Assembly (NCBI GenBank): GCA_017607445.1 | Contig: JAEVHH010000002.1 | Span: 5,796,001 to 5,860,000, forward strand | Reading direction: 5' to 3' | DNA: 64,000 bases | Origin: Histoplasma ohiense | Taxonomy: Eukaryota > Ascomycota > Eurotiomycetes > Onygenales > Ajellomycetaceae | In this document: positions 1-12,054 of the stretch, piece after piece | Numbering within the stretch: position 1 is the first letter of the stretch | Layout: every line of letters begins with the position of its first letter | The notes under the pieces: model-generated | What the model was told of the DNA's origin: nothing | Database searches by the model: none | The model's input: only the letters and a program-made list of their open reading frames with translations | Made by a program: the position numbers and the translations under genes

Positions 1-715
1 GGGGCCTCCAGTTGGGGCGCCAAGCCAAAGGTTTTAGTTACACTTGCGTACTCCGTAACTACTTGGATATCAAAAGGATGCCTTGGTTCTATGCCAGCCG
101 TTCATGCACTTGGAACCAAGGGTACCTGATATCAGCGCGGTGATGGCAGCGGCCTTGGAAGGGATCTCAGGTTTCGCCAAGTTTCTTTTTCACTTGGGTT
201 CGAGTTCCCAACAAGATCAGCCAATCTGGAATATATAAATAAGTACCTGAATTCTCAAGGACAGAAAAAGCATCTACATGCATTTGAATGTTGCTGATAC
301 GCGGATTCGACTCAGAAAAAATGTCGGCGGAGCAGCAGTTGATTGGCTCGTTCTCGAGCTTTTCACATCTACAGTCACCTGGGCAGGTAGAGGTTTCGTC
401 AGGATGGATGGAGCACATTTTTCAACGCAGCCACATCGTATCGGTTATTTGGGCGCGCGGTCATGTCCTTTCTGGCCCTATAGAGACACCACTTCGGATG
501 AACCGAGGGGAGAAGGGGAGACAATCTAAATCCAACATAGCAAGTGATTGACCCTGTGGCCAAGCCCTTGGATACATACTAGCGAGGTCCGCGTCGACTA
601 ACTAACGGCGAGGCTGCCACATCAATAATCTCGTCACTCAGATTCGCGATGAACAAGAGGCGAAGCGACCCTGTTGTTTGTTGAGTTTCCAAACAAACAA
701 ATTCCTGTCTCCAGG
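1..715. other. upstream region of the MDR ABC transporter
   Basis: I see no convincing gene here. Short open frames run on both strands between about 167 and 551, but they overlap one another and resemble nothing I know. The stretch probably holds the promoter and 5' leader of the ABC transporter that starts at 716. Confidence 0.5.
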
Positions 716-3700
716 ATGGACAACACCCAGACCGAAGCTGGGAAGCAGCAGTCTGAGCCGGACCAAAAGCCTCCATTTAAGAATTTCTGGGTATGGCGCT
801 ACGGCGAAACGACCAACCTTTTCTTACGATGTTCTACCGGAGTGAGATGTTTAGCTGACAGGTTCCCTTTTTACACAAAGAGAATATTAGGCCATGGAAC
901 CCTCCTCGACAAGATTTTAATGGGAATTGCGGTGTTATGTGCTGCAGGAGCAGGAGTTGTACGGCATTTCCCTTGCGCCTACATCTTGCAAGGGATACTA
1001 ACTGGCGGTTCAGGCTTTGCCTTTGATGAACGTCATCTTCGGTTGGTACTCTTAAAACCGAGGATGTCGCGGCCAGTGTAATTAGCTGATATCTTTTTCC
1101 ATTCCTTAGGCAATGTTGTCAGCGATTTCAATGGATATTTCATCCCTGGTTCCGGTGTTACCAAGGAGAAGTTTCTTAGCAGTGTGAATCGGAGCGTGTG
1201 GGTATTCACCTAATCTCCTTTATATGCCACATAAAACTACTCATTAGATGGATGAGATATTCCGGACCTTGGGTTAATACATTCCCAGGCTATTTATTGT
1301 ATACCTTTTTATCGGCAAGTTTCTGCTTGGCTATATTTCCATGGTAAGTATATCTGGCCCGTGATCGGGGCTACAGGATACAAATTAACGGCATCAAGTT
1401 TTGTCTACGAATGACTGGAATCAGAATTTCTGCTCGGCTTCGTCTATCGTATCTTCAAGCTCTTTTCAACCAACCCATTAGTGTTTTTGATACACTCCCC
1501 GTTGGAAGGCCAACAAATACCATCACTACCTCCTCCAACACGATACAGGCAGGCATCTCGGATAAATTGGCCATACTTGTTCAATCACTGGCTCTGGTCA
1601 TAAGCGCTTACGCTGTCGCGTTCCGCTTTTCTTGGTCATTGACATTGGTTGCAAGCGCTTCTATTTTGTTTATATCGATATTATATAGCCTCCTTGTTCC
1701 GATATACGTCAAACTGCAAAAGAAGGTTGAGCAAGCAGACGAAAAGGCCTCGTCGATTGCAGGAGAAGCGCTTGGGTCGATTCGTACCATTGTTTCTTGC
1801 TGTGCAGAAGGCAGGCTTGCGGCTCGTTATGGAGAATGGGTTGGGGAAGCGCGAAAACGAGGAATGCGGCTGGCACCACAGGTCGGTGCGCAGCTCGCGC
1901 CCTCAAACTTCGCCATGTACGGGAGCTATGCGTTGACGTTCTGGTTCGGCGTCAGGCAGTATGCGTCGAATAATATACCTGATGTTGGCCCCGTTATTAC
2001 GTATGTATTTTCACTTACAAAATATCGCGACTTTGACGTGCCTGTTTATCTAATACGATTTGTTTTTTTTTTTTTTTCCTTTCAATTCCCAAATAGGGTC
2101 ATTTTTTCAGTTCTCATAGTGGTATCAACACTCTCTTTTCTTGCAACCCCTATTATCGCCATTTCCAAGGCGGTGAGCGCATCTACCTACTTTTTCGAAA
2201 TGATAGACGCGCCGAAGCCGAAAACGTCGGGCTTGAAGGATCAAAATGTTTCAACCACCGATATCCGTTTCGAGGCCGTGAATTTCTCGTATCCAACCCG
2301 GCCCAATGTTAAAATCCTCAACAATCTGACCATTGATATTCCAGCTGGAAAAATAACCGCCCTTGTTGGACCCTCTGGCTGTGGCAAAAGCACGATTGTC
2401 GGACTGTTGGAACGTTGGTATCAGATTGAGAACCAGTTTGAGGGCGACCCTAATAGTGACACCCCACAAAGCGGTGATCCTCAAAACGAGAAAGTGCACG
2501 AGACAGCAACATCCCCCAATAGAGGGTCAATAAAAATTGGGCCTCACAATCTCTATGACCTGGATCTTAAATGGTGGAGATCCCAAATCGGATTGGTGCA
2601 ACAGGAACCATTTACGTTTAACACAACCATCTACCAAAACGTCGCCTATGGTCTAGTGGGATCAAAATGGGAAAACGAATCCGAAGAAGTGAAAAGAAAA
2701 CTTGTTGTGGAAGCCTGCCGGGAATCATTTGCGTCAGAGTACATTGAAAAATTGCCGCTGGTAAGCTTTACCTTGTTCCATCCATACCTGAATTCTCTTT
2801 ACAACTTGTACTTTAGGGATATGACACCATGGTTGGAGAGAATGGCTTGAAACTCAGCGGCGGCCAGCGCCAGAGACTTGCAATTGCTCGAAGCATTATT
2901 AAAAGGCCGCCCATACTTATCCTTGATGAAGCAACAAGTTCAATCGATGTTCGAGGAGAACGTATTGTTCAAGAGGCACTTGATCGAGTATCCAAAAATC
3001 GCACGACAATAACCATCGCCCATCGATTATCCACGATAAAAAAGGCAGATAAGATCATCGTTCTGAAGGCAGGAGAAAGCATTGAGCAGGGAACACATGA
3101 GGAGCTGCTTGAATTCAAAGGACTATACCACTCGTTGGTGGAAAATCAGCGTCTCGAAATGGGAGAACAGGACCCTGATATCCAAGGCCAGGCCAATCCA
3201 AAACGTCAAGTTGAGGATATGCAGAGCATCCTCAAAGAAGCCTCAAGAACCGATGATGCTGGTGGGCCTGACCAAGCGTCTGTGCTTAAGTATAAAGCGA
3301 GATCGCTGGTCAATTCGGTCGGCCTATTCCTCTGGGAACAAAGAAGGCTTTGGTATTTGGATGTTGCCATTGTTATTGCTGCTGCGGGCTGTGGATGTAG
3401 GATATCCCGTTATGTTACTCATCTTGGGATGTATGGTTGTCTCATGTGCGTATGTAACTGACACTTCGTTACCTAGCCGCCTTTGCCATCCAGAGTTATA
3501 TATTTGCACAACTCACGGCCGTGTTTCAGCTATCTGGTGATCAGCTGATTAACCGAAGCGAATTCTGGGCCCTAATGTTCTTCATACTTGCCCTTGGTGT
3601 TGGATTTTTTTACTTCGTACTGGGCTTCTCGTCGACAAGCCTGTCTGCGGTAAGTTCGCATTTTGAACCCTCACCTATTATATAGCTAATTGATATTATT

Positions 3701-5111
3701 AGAATATTTGCGGCACATATCGACAACAATACTTTGAGCATATCATTGCGAAGCCGATCGAATTTTTCGACGAGGAAGGAAACTCGACGGGCTCATTGAC
3801 ATCTCGACTCTCGACCGATCCGACACAGCTCCAAGAACTTGTTGGCCACCAGATGGCATTCCCTCTCATCTCCGTATTTAATGTTATTGGTTGCGTCTCT
3901 GTTGCATTTTCCTTCGGTTGGAAATTGACTTTAGTCGCAATATTCTCTGCATTTCCACTAATTATTCTAGCAATGTTCATTCGGGTCAGATATGAGATAC
4001 AATTCGAGAAACTGAATGCTGCTGTATTCGAGAGCAGTTCGCAGTTCGCGTCAGAAGCCATTTCCGCATTCCGCACAGTCACTTCTCTCACTCTAGAGGA
4101 TACCGTCACCACCCGTTATTCTGCTCTTTTACAAGACCACGTAGAGAAAGCTTTCCTGAAGGCAAGATTTGCAACGCTGATCTTCGCGGCGTCGGATAGC
4201 ATAGAACTTCCATGCATGGCATTATGTTTCTGGTAATTGGCTTAACTTTGTGACTTCACAAAACAAATGGCTAACATCTATGCTTAGGTATGGAGGTCAA
4301 CTACTGAGCACGTACGAGTACGATGTCCTACGTTTCATGGTTATATATATCTCTGTGGTCATGGTAGGTACACATTCTGTACTAAAGCATTAATATTTGC
4401 TAAAACGGAACATACAGGGTGGCCAAGCAGCGGGGCAATTTGGCAGTTTGACACCGAGTGAGCTTAATATTCCTGAAATATGTTTTCCCCCAGTTGTATA
4501 TCTAATTTTACGATACAATCAGATTTGGCACAAGCCACGGTAGCTGCGAATCGAATATTAAGCGTCAGACCCTCTGAAAATAGCAATGATGGGGAAAAGA
4601 AAACTGTCGGCCGCTTTGAAGGGGGAGCTCAAATCGATTTCAAGTCTGTTAGTTTTAAATATCCGACGAGGGATGTAGTCGTGTTCAAGAACCTCAGTTT
4701 TACAGTGTGTATACCCGCCTTTTTACACAATTTTATACCGACGGGAGGATCTAATGTTAATAATAACCAGATTGAGAAAGGTCAATTTGCCGCCTTGGTT
4801 GGGCCATCTGGTACGTCTCCTGCTTGTAGAAATCATTTAAATGCATCAGTGAAGCTCACTGGTAGAAGGATGCGGCAAGTCAACCGTCATCGGATTGCTT
4901 GAGAAGTATGTGTCCAGATCTACTGCTTCCTCTTTTTGTTTCATTGTTATGGGCATATTCTGAATTTCCACACTCGTTATAGGTTCTACGGATACCAGAG
5001 CGGTACCATCGCAATTGACGGACACGATCTGAACACCCTAGATGTATCCTCATATAGACAATCTGTTTCGTTAGTATCACAAGAACCGGCGTTATACCAA
5101 GGTATGAAAGC

Positions 5112-5146
<35 letters not shown>

Positions 5147-5865
5147 CATCCTTCTAAACTTTCTCTCGGAGTGGAACTTTAGTAATTGGTATATAAAGGA
5201 TCTGTGAAGGAAAACGTTTTACTAGGCGTTGATCCGACCCAATTTACCGACGAGGATGTCCAACAGACATGTAAAGATGCGAACATTCACGACTTCATCA
5301 GTTCGCTCCCAGAAGGTCAGTTGCAGGAACCCATCCATATTCCATATTGCACTCTTCCCGGATCCCTCTCTCCTCCCACCAAGAGACTCACAACTAATAT
5401 CCGGTGCATGTAGGTTACAACACAGACGTCGGCGTCCGCGGGTTAGCGATGAGCGGCGGCCAAAAGCAGCGCATATGTATCGCACGGGCTCTCATCCGCA
5501 ACCCCAGCATCCTGCTACTTGACGAAGCGACATCCAGTCTCGACTCAGAGTCGGAGAAACATGTACAGGAAGCCATTGAAAGGACTGCCAAAGGGCGGAC
5601 AGTGGTCGTAGTTGCACATCGATTGGCTACGGTCCAAAACGCCGATGTCATCTTCGTCTTTGGCGAGGGCGGGATTGTAGAAACCGGGACGCATGCCGAT
5701 TTGCTGAAGCGGAGAGGTATTTACTATCAAATGGTACGTTTTTTTTTGGATTTTTGCGTTTCCCTTTTCATTTTATGTTCAGTAGTACCCTTTCTGGAAT
5801 AAAAATGGATCACTAAGTTGCTGTCAACCAAAATGCAGTGTGAATCTCAAGCCCTAGATCGGTAG
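716..5865 (+). CDS. MDR-type (ABCB) full-length ABC multidrug transporter
   Basis: ATP-driven exporter of the P-glycoprotein/Mdr class, expected in the plasma membrane, with order TMD-NBD-TMD-NBD. NBD1 has Walker A GPSGCGKST (near 2370), signature LSGGQRQR (near 2853), Walker B LILDEATSS and an H-loop IAHRLST. NBD2 has Walker A GPSGCGKST split by an intron ending just before GATGCGGC, then a Q-loop SQEPALYQG, signature MSGGQKQR, LLLDEATSS and VAHRLAT. The ATG at 716 is the first in frame. Introns read by hand include 791-880, 959-1013, 1042-1109, 2001-2096, 2761-2816, 3397-3476, one ending at 5198 that holds a run of 32 A (5113-5144), and a last one ending at 5838 before a nine-codon exon. 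One small exon near 1200-1290 is unresolved. Both NBDs are complete, so the gene looks functional at roughly 1,250-1,300 residues. The transported substrate cannot be told from sequence. Confidence 0.9.
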
Positions 5866-6639
5866 AAGGCTTTCTGCTTCGTGACCGTAACTTCGGATAC
5901 CTCCTCAAGCAAGTCTTTTTTTTTCTCAGTTAAGCAATCACTCCTTCTCTCTCACCTTGTGCATCTCTAGAACTAAACTAAACTCTCTTGTATTTGTATT
6001 CGATTCTTGGTTGTATTTTTCCTCTCTTTTATACATGTGTACAGTACATTATATCTACTTTTATTAGAATTACATACAATAAACAACCTCATCATCTAAA
6101 TATAATATCGCGTCTACTTTGAATCATGATACCTAGCTACCTACCTAAAATCCCCTTGTCAGACCTAATGATAGAAAGAGGGCCGGAGCAAAAAAAAAAA
6201 AAAAAAAAAAAAAAATACTGCACAAAAACCCCCGCGCGCACTGGATGAGGGAGAGACACAATATCTATTGGCGATGTTGGCTTTGCATCAAGATATTTAT
6301 TGACTCAGTAGTATATATTCATTCCATCTGTGAAAAGGGAATTATTTCAACCCGATCGTACAGTACCTTTCCTAGTTTCCCAGTAACTAACTGAAAAATA
6401 AAAAAAAAAATAAAAAAAAATACATAGAGAGTAGTAATAAAAACGGAAACCCATTTAAAAAAAAAAAAAAAACCCATTTCAAAAGGATCAGAATTCAAGA
6501 ATCGAGAAGAATGAATAATGAAAAAGATTCCTCCCTCCCTCGCTAACCCACTCTGAACTTTACCTCCCCCCCCCCTTTTTCCATCCCTTTTCCCCTTTTT
6601 TTCCCCTTTTTTCCCCTTTTTTCCCCCTTTTTTCCCCCA
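5866..6639. other. convergent intergenic region with homopolymer runs
   Basis: This is the shared 3' region of the ABC transporter and the ferritin-like gene. It holds a run of 26 A (6190-6215), further A-rich tracts near 6390-6475, and a C/T-rich stretch near 6560-6637. No gene is seen. Confidence 0.6.
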
Positions 6640-8225
6640 TCAGCCAGCCTGATAAACCGCCGGCCCCGCCACAACATGCGGGTTAATCAAGCTCAAATTA
6701 AACGGCGTGAGAAACAGATCCGTATCCGTGACCGCGATGAAAATCGTCCCGTTGATGCCCGGGTCGCCCTCGTACGTCGAGAGGTCGGGTTGTATCGTGC
6801 GGCCCGAGCCGCCCGACACATTACTCGCATTACCCGCGCTACTGGCGTTGTCGCCGCCGCCCAAGCCGCCGCCCACCACGTCCGTGAGCGGCGAGTACGT
6901 CACATTCAGCTGCGTCACCCAGACAACGAACGCGGGGGGGCCGGCGCGGGAGCTCGCGACGTAGCTCCCGTTTGGGCCGAGGGGGGCGTCCGGCGCGTCC
7001 CAGTGCAGCAGAACCGGGCGGCCCGGGTTAGAGAGCGGGATGGAGCGGTTGCGCGTGATGGCGGGCCCGCACTCGACTCCGGTCGTGTTCGTGGTCGTGG
7101 TCGTGGTGCCGTTGTCGGTCGCGTTGCCGTTCGTGGTCGCGTTGCAGCGCTGCGGCGGCGGGATGGCGGTGTCGTTCGCGGAATTGAGCCAGGCGCCCAG
7201 CGTCTCGTTGTTGGCGGCGGAGCCGTTGGTGCGGAACGGGTTGGGCTGGCTGACCACGCGCAGCGCGGGGAAGTTCTGCCAGGCGAGGCGGGTCTGGTTA
7301 CCAGGGCACGAGGCGATGTACGGGCTCAGCAGCGACCAGGCCCAGGACTGCGGGATGCCCACCTCGAACCACTCGGGCATGGGGAACAGGCCCAGGAACT
7401 GGCGGAAGATGACGTGCTGGCGCGCGGCAACGGCCACGGAGCGGAGGAGCATGGAGGCAGCTGCGCGCGAGTTGAGGTGCGGCAGCATGCCGTAGACGCC
7501 CGCTTCGTTGGTTCGGGTGAGCTTCTGGGAAAAGTCGAGCCATTCGCGGACGTCGGTGAAGTTGGGGTAGTTGTAGTTGCATTGCTTGGGCGCGGCGCGG
7601 CCGAGGATGTTGGAAAGCATCGTTGCGCCGCCGATTGCTTGCCTGCTCATGAATCGAACGAGATAGCGGTCTTCGGAAGTGAGGTTTGCCATCTCGAAGT
7701 CTGCCTCGGAGAAGCGGGATAGGCCGTAGTTGAAGAGGTCGACCTCTATCCATTTGAAGTACAGGACGAGAGCCTACACATCCCAAAGCAAGGCGTTAGA
7801 TGAGTGTGAAGTTTGCAGATACAACTAAAAAAGAAAAGAGGGGGAGGTATAGAACGTACAAGGGACTGGAAATCATAGTCGCTCCTTGCATTGTAAACGG
7901 GCATGGTGCCGTTCGTCCCGAGGCCGCCTGCGGGGATGTATGGAGCCGGTTGGGGGTCGTGAAGGCGTCCATCACTGGGATATGTCGTTGCATTCGCCGG
8001 AGCGGGCCTGGGCGAGATCGCCGTCCCCAAAATGGCCGTCCCACTCAGAGCGCCGGTAACAGTGGGAGTTCCTGTGAAAGGACCATGAGAGACATCAATG
8101 CCGCTGACGGTTGGAACCGACGCTGGCACCACGACACCGTCCGCAAAAGTGATGGACGATTGCGCTGATATCACAATAGCGCAAACGCTCACAAAGAGCC
8201 ATATCGCTGCCTGGTCGAGAAACAT
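6640..8225 (-). CDS. Rds1-like secreted protein with ferritin-like domain
   Basis: A predicted 499-residue protein from two exons (7860-8225 and 6640-7773); the intron has a GTACGT donor and a GTGTAG acceptor. The N-terminus MFLDQAAIWLFVSVCAIVIS looks like a signal peptide. A Pro/Thr-rich stretch follows, then a helical block of about 170 residues (VLYFKWIEVDLFNYGLSRF onward) matching my recollection of the ferritin_2 domain of the fungal stress-response protein Rds1. The tail is rich in Asn/Thr/Ser with many N-glycosylation sequons, and I see no clear GPI signal. S. pombe rds1 responds to nutrient and stress changes; the biochemical activity of the family is not established. The gene is GC-rich and gives a long antisense open frame that I treat as a shadow. 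Confidence 0.75.
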
Positions 8226-9367
8226 TGTCTTCTATGTGTACGGGACGTTATAACGACTTGGGTGCGTGATTTTGGGGAGATATATATTGATCAGAGATCA
8301 CTATTCTGTAACTTCATGCGGCCAATTTTTAAAGGACCACATCTCCATGAAAATAAACCTGAATGATCTAAAACGAATGCCATGGGAGGTGAAAGGTTGG
8401 AAATGAACTGCGCCCCGTGTACTTCCATTGCTATAGGCACAAAGGTATACAGATGGACCAACAAGCTGCCGGATGAACAGCAGCCATGTTCAAAGTAAAG
8501 TCACTGTGACACGCACTGATGAACGCATAATGAGCCATAGCGTGGGCCACACTCCGGTGAACACCGGGCTATTTGAGTTCTATACGATCCAATGGAGTTG
8601 GAGCAAGAGCTGAAGAATCGTAGATCGAGCGCTTTGGCTGGCCCACGCGTCGAGCTCGGCGCATCTCACGCAGCGTGTAGACTTTGCGCCGTGGGAGTTT
8701 AATGTATTTCGGGGGATCCCAAACTTGTATATCATGCTTTCCACAGGGATCCGAGGAGGCCATCCGGAAATCAAAAACAAAAAATGGATTGGGCTTGGAT
8801 GTTCGATCAGGTAAACCCAAGCCGGTGCGCTGCGTCAGTTGAAAGAATTAGAAGTGTGTGTGTGGGTCGACCGCGGAGCAAATGATGTCATTTCAAACCT
8901 TATTTGCAATAAGGGACGCTGATCGGGCTTTTCTATCAAACTTTAAAATTGTGGGTTGATATACAATGTTCAACAGCGAGATTGACTCTGAACGCAAGGT
9001 AAATTATATATATATATATATATATATATAGATAGATAGATATATGTATGGTAGGAAAAATAATCCATACATCTTTTTTATAATAATGCTAATCAAAAAA
9101 GGATGAGAAAAACAGGGGATGAAATATTCGAAATCCAATCACATCTACAAAAAGAACAATTCCCAAGTATGATATCATGCTTAAATCACTCTAGTGTTTT
9201 GTATGTCGCATGAGGTAATGACGCGTTCTTTTTCTCTTTCTCTTTCTTTAAGGTATGGATGGCTCAACGAGCCAAGCAGAACAAAGAGCACATAACTCAA
9301 AAAGCCAGAAAGCCGAAGGAAAAAAAAAAAAAAAAAAAAAGAGGGGAAACGGAGCAGGACACACGTT
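8226..9367. other. intergenic region with AT microsatellite
   Basis: Holds the promoter of the Rds1-like gene and the 3' region of the phosphate transporter. A (TA)n/(GATA)n tract lies at about 9005-9043. An 83-codon minus frame at 8569-8820 shows no recognisable features and is not called. Confidence 0.5.
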
Positions 9368-12054
9368 CTAGTCGGAAATCTTGCTCCCCAAATCAGCCTT
9401 GGGAGGTGGCAACATCTCGTCGGAAAATCGAGCCGGAGAAATAATATCATCGGTCGGGTTCCCAGGTCTGCCTTCGCCACCATTGCCAGGAAGAGCAGTG
9501 ACGCCGACGCCGAGCTTCTTCTCATTCGCGAAGAGCATCGGGCTGGTCCTCTCGAAATACGACCGGACATGTGAATGCTTAAGGCCCTCATCCAGGTCAT
9601 CCTCTTCGAACTGCAACTCCTTCTCCGCAGCCTGTCGGGCCACGAGCGCCTCCCAGTCGCCGCGCATCTCGTCGACCTTGCGTTTGTAGTCCAGTTCGGG
9701 ATCGTAATACTTGCCAGCGCCGCGGATACGTTCCCAGAGCGATAGATGCTTTGGGTGGACAGCTGGGCCGTGGTATTCGCTCTCGCGGCCACTGCGGAGA
9801 AAGTACCAGCGGCGCTCCTGCTCCTTGAGATCTAGGCCGGTGGTATCTGGGAGGAAGAGCCAAGTGAGAACCATGCCTGCCAAGCCGAACCAGGGGACGA
9901 CGTAGAATTTGGTCTGGGTGTCGATGTAATTGTAGAGGATGGCAGCGAGGAGAGCACCGAGTTTACCGACGGCGGCGGCAAAGCCGTGGGCTGTTGCGCG
10001 GATCGGGGTGGGGAAGACTTCTGCGGCGACGAGGAAGGTTACCGCGTTGGGGCCGAATTGATTGAAAAAGCTACTGAGGAAATACATGGCCTGGAAGGCG
10101 TGGATGTGTTCTGGGGAGGTGTAGTATTTGAAATTGAAGGCGGGGATGACGAAGAAGATGAAATCCATGAGGAATCCAATTTGCTGCATCCATTTCCGGC
10201 CGTAGAGTTTGTTATCGATGAAGAAGGCTAAAATTGGATCGTTAGCAAAACGTCTGAGAAGGGGGGGAGGAGCGGGGGAAGAAACGAGAAACGACGTCCG
10301 ATGGGAGAGAGAGGGAGAGAAAGAGATAATGAAGTAGGTTTTGTTGGTGCTAACATCATAACATTGGATTGGACTTACCAGCCATATAATAGCCCATGAG
10401 CGAAACACCAACGTTGATCATGTTATACAGCCAACCGGGCATAATCGAGTGGGAATTCGGGCTGATGACAGCGATGAACTCACTCTGGAAGAGTTTATTA
10501 CCGTAGAAGAACACGTCGTTCGCAAACCAAGTACCGGCAGTCGCGATCAGACGGGGACCGAAGTACTTGAAAGTCAGAGCCAGAGACTGGGTGTCGTAGC
10601 CGGTGACTTTCGCCTTGGCCTTTGCAATCGAGAGCTGCTTGCTGGCTGCTTTCATCTTGAAGTAACGATAGTAGACTAGCCAGAGGGTGCCGAGGGCGGG
10701 GATAGCGAAGGAGACACGGTAAGTCCATTGGGCAGCCAGGGCCGAGTAAGGAGGGTTCCCGCTGCCGTGGTGAAAACAGAGGAGGAGGATGATCAAAAGG
10801 GCCTGGTTGAAGAACTGGCCCCAGCCCTGCATCAAAAAGGCGCTGGTCACTTTGCGGCCACGATGCAGCCGATCTTCCTTGGTGGAGATTTTACCAGATC
10901 CCACGGCGTTTTCCATCCCACTGGTGGCTGTCATTGGGTATTCGCCTCCTACACATACCGGTTAGTGGATAGAATGAAATAGATATATGTATATATGTAC
11001 ATATTATGTATTTCAGATGACAATCGGGGGACGTGGACCTTACCGACTCCCACACCGTAGAAAAAGAGGGACCAGACATAGCAGATGACCCAGCCATTCT
11101 GGGTGACGCCCCAGGCGGCAGTGAGCATCACCAGCCCGAGAAGCATAACAACAGCATCTTGAATGAGACCAAACCGCCGGCCCACCCTAGACAGACAAAG
11201 AATGCCAGGTTCAGTTAAAAGGAGTAGGGAAGGGAAAGGCAAGGGAAAGGAAAGGGAAAGGAAAGGAAAGGAAAGGAAAGAATTGCGTACCAGTCGCCAA
11301 TTACCCCAACGATGATCTGGCCCACGATGATGCCGCAGATTTCTAGATACTCTACCGCGGCAATCCAGGTGGGATTGCAGATTTCCTTCGTCTGCCAGCA
11401 TTCGGGGAACGCCCGTTGGAACAGCGGCTTGATGTTCCCGATGGAGAACAGGACGTAGCTGGATATGTACCGATGGCGATGTCAGCGGGTTCCCCTCTAC
11501 CCTTTTCTGCAAACAGAGAATGAATAATAGCTTTCGACGCCCAGGAACAGCCCAAGCAATAATTAATTCCATTCCACAAGACTACCGAGGGCTGGGCAGT
11601 CAGCCCGTCCCGTCCCGTCCAGTCCTTGGTCCTGCAGCAAGAGGACAGTCGCCAAGAAGGGAAAAAAAAAAAAAAGAATAGATACTCACCCTTCCAGACC
11701 CAGACCGGCGCCGGGCAGCACCATGTTCTTAAAATAATAGCCCACGGGGGCCAGGGGATCGTTCTTGAACATCTTCCAGAAGCTGGCAAACTCCCTGGAG
11801 GCCTCGGCGGCGTCATACCTGCTGACGAAGGCGATACGGCGGAGCAAGGGCAGGTCAGCCCAGTAGACGCCGTCCGGGGTGTAGCTGTCGTTGGGGCGGA
11901 TGTATGCATCGAAGGCCTCCTTCTCGCTCAGGTTCATATCATGGTACTGGGTGGGTGTCCTGTCATTGTCGTTGTCATTATCGTTGTCGTTGTCGTTGTC
12001 GTTGTCGTTGCGGGCGGTGGAGAGGGAGAGCACGTCAGAGCCAAAGTCGGCCAT
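9368..12054 (-). CDS. PHO84-like MFS inorganic phosphate transporter
   Basis: A 701-residue permease of the phosphate:H+ symporter family, probably in the plasma membrane. Five exons fit an uninterrupted frame: 11690-12054, 11291-11458, 11044-11186, 10379-10948 and 9368-10227, with total length divisible by three. Diagnostic pieces are GGEYPMTATSG across an intron in the first half, GDWVGRRFGL in the loop after TM2, and the second-half run GFLMDFIFFVIPAFNF with ending LFLPDTTGLDL. The acidic N-terminus carries a repeated Asp-Asn tract encoded by a GTCGTT microsatellite. The C-terminal tail of about 130 residues is longer than in yeast Pho84 (about 590 residues in total). I chose the ATG at 12054 because it opens MADFGS; an in-frame ATG 32 codons upstream is less likely. 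Glycerophosphoinositol permeases are related, so the substrate is inferred. Confidence 0.88.
11961..12011. repeat. GTCGTT microsatellite inside coding sequence
   Basis: An imperfect (GTCGTT)n tract that, read on the minus strand, encodes about eight Asn-Asp pairs in the N-terminus of the phosphate transporter. The frame is kept because the unit is six bases long. Confidence 0.85.

Noticed and set aside
6676..7722. 348-codon plus frame opposite the Rds1-like gene
   Set aside because: An Arg/Ala/Gly-rich antisense shadow of a GC-rich coding exon; the minus protein has a signal peptide, spliced frame and family match.
8569..8820. 83-codon minus frame
   Set aside because: No domain, overlapping alternative frames, and position in a promoter region; too little to call a gene.
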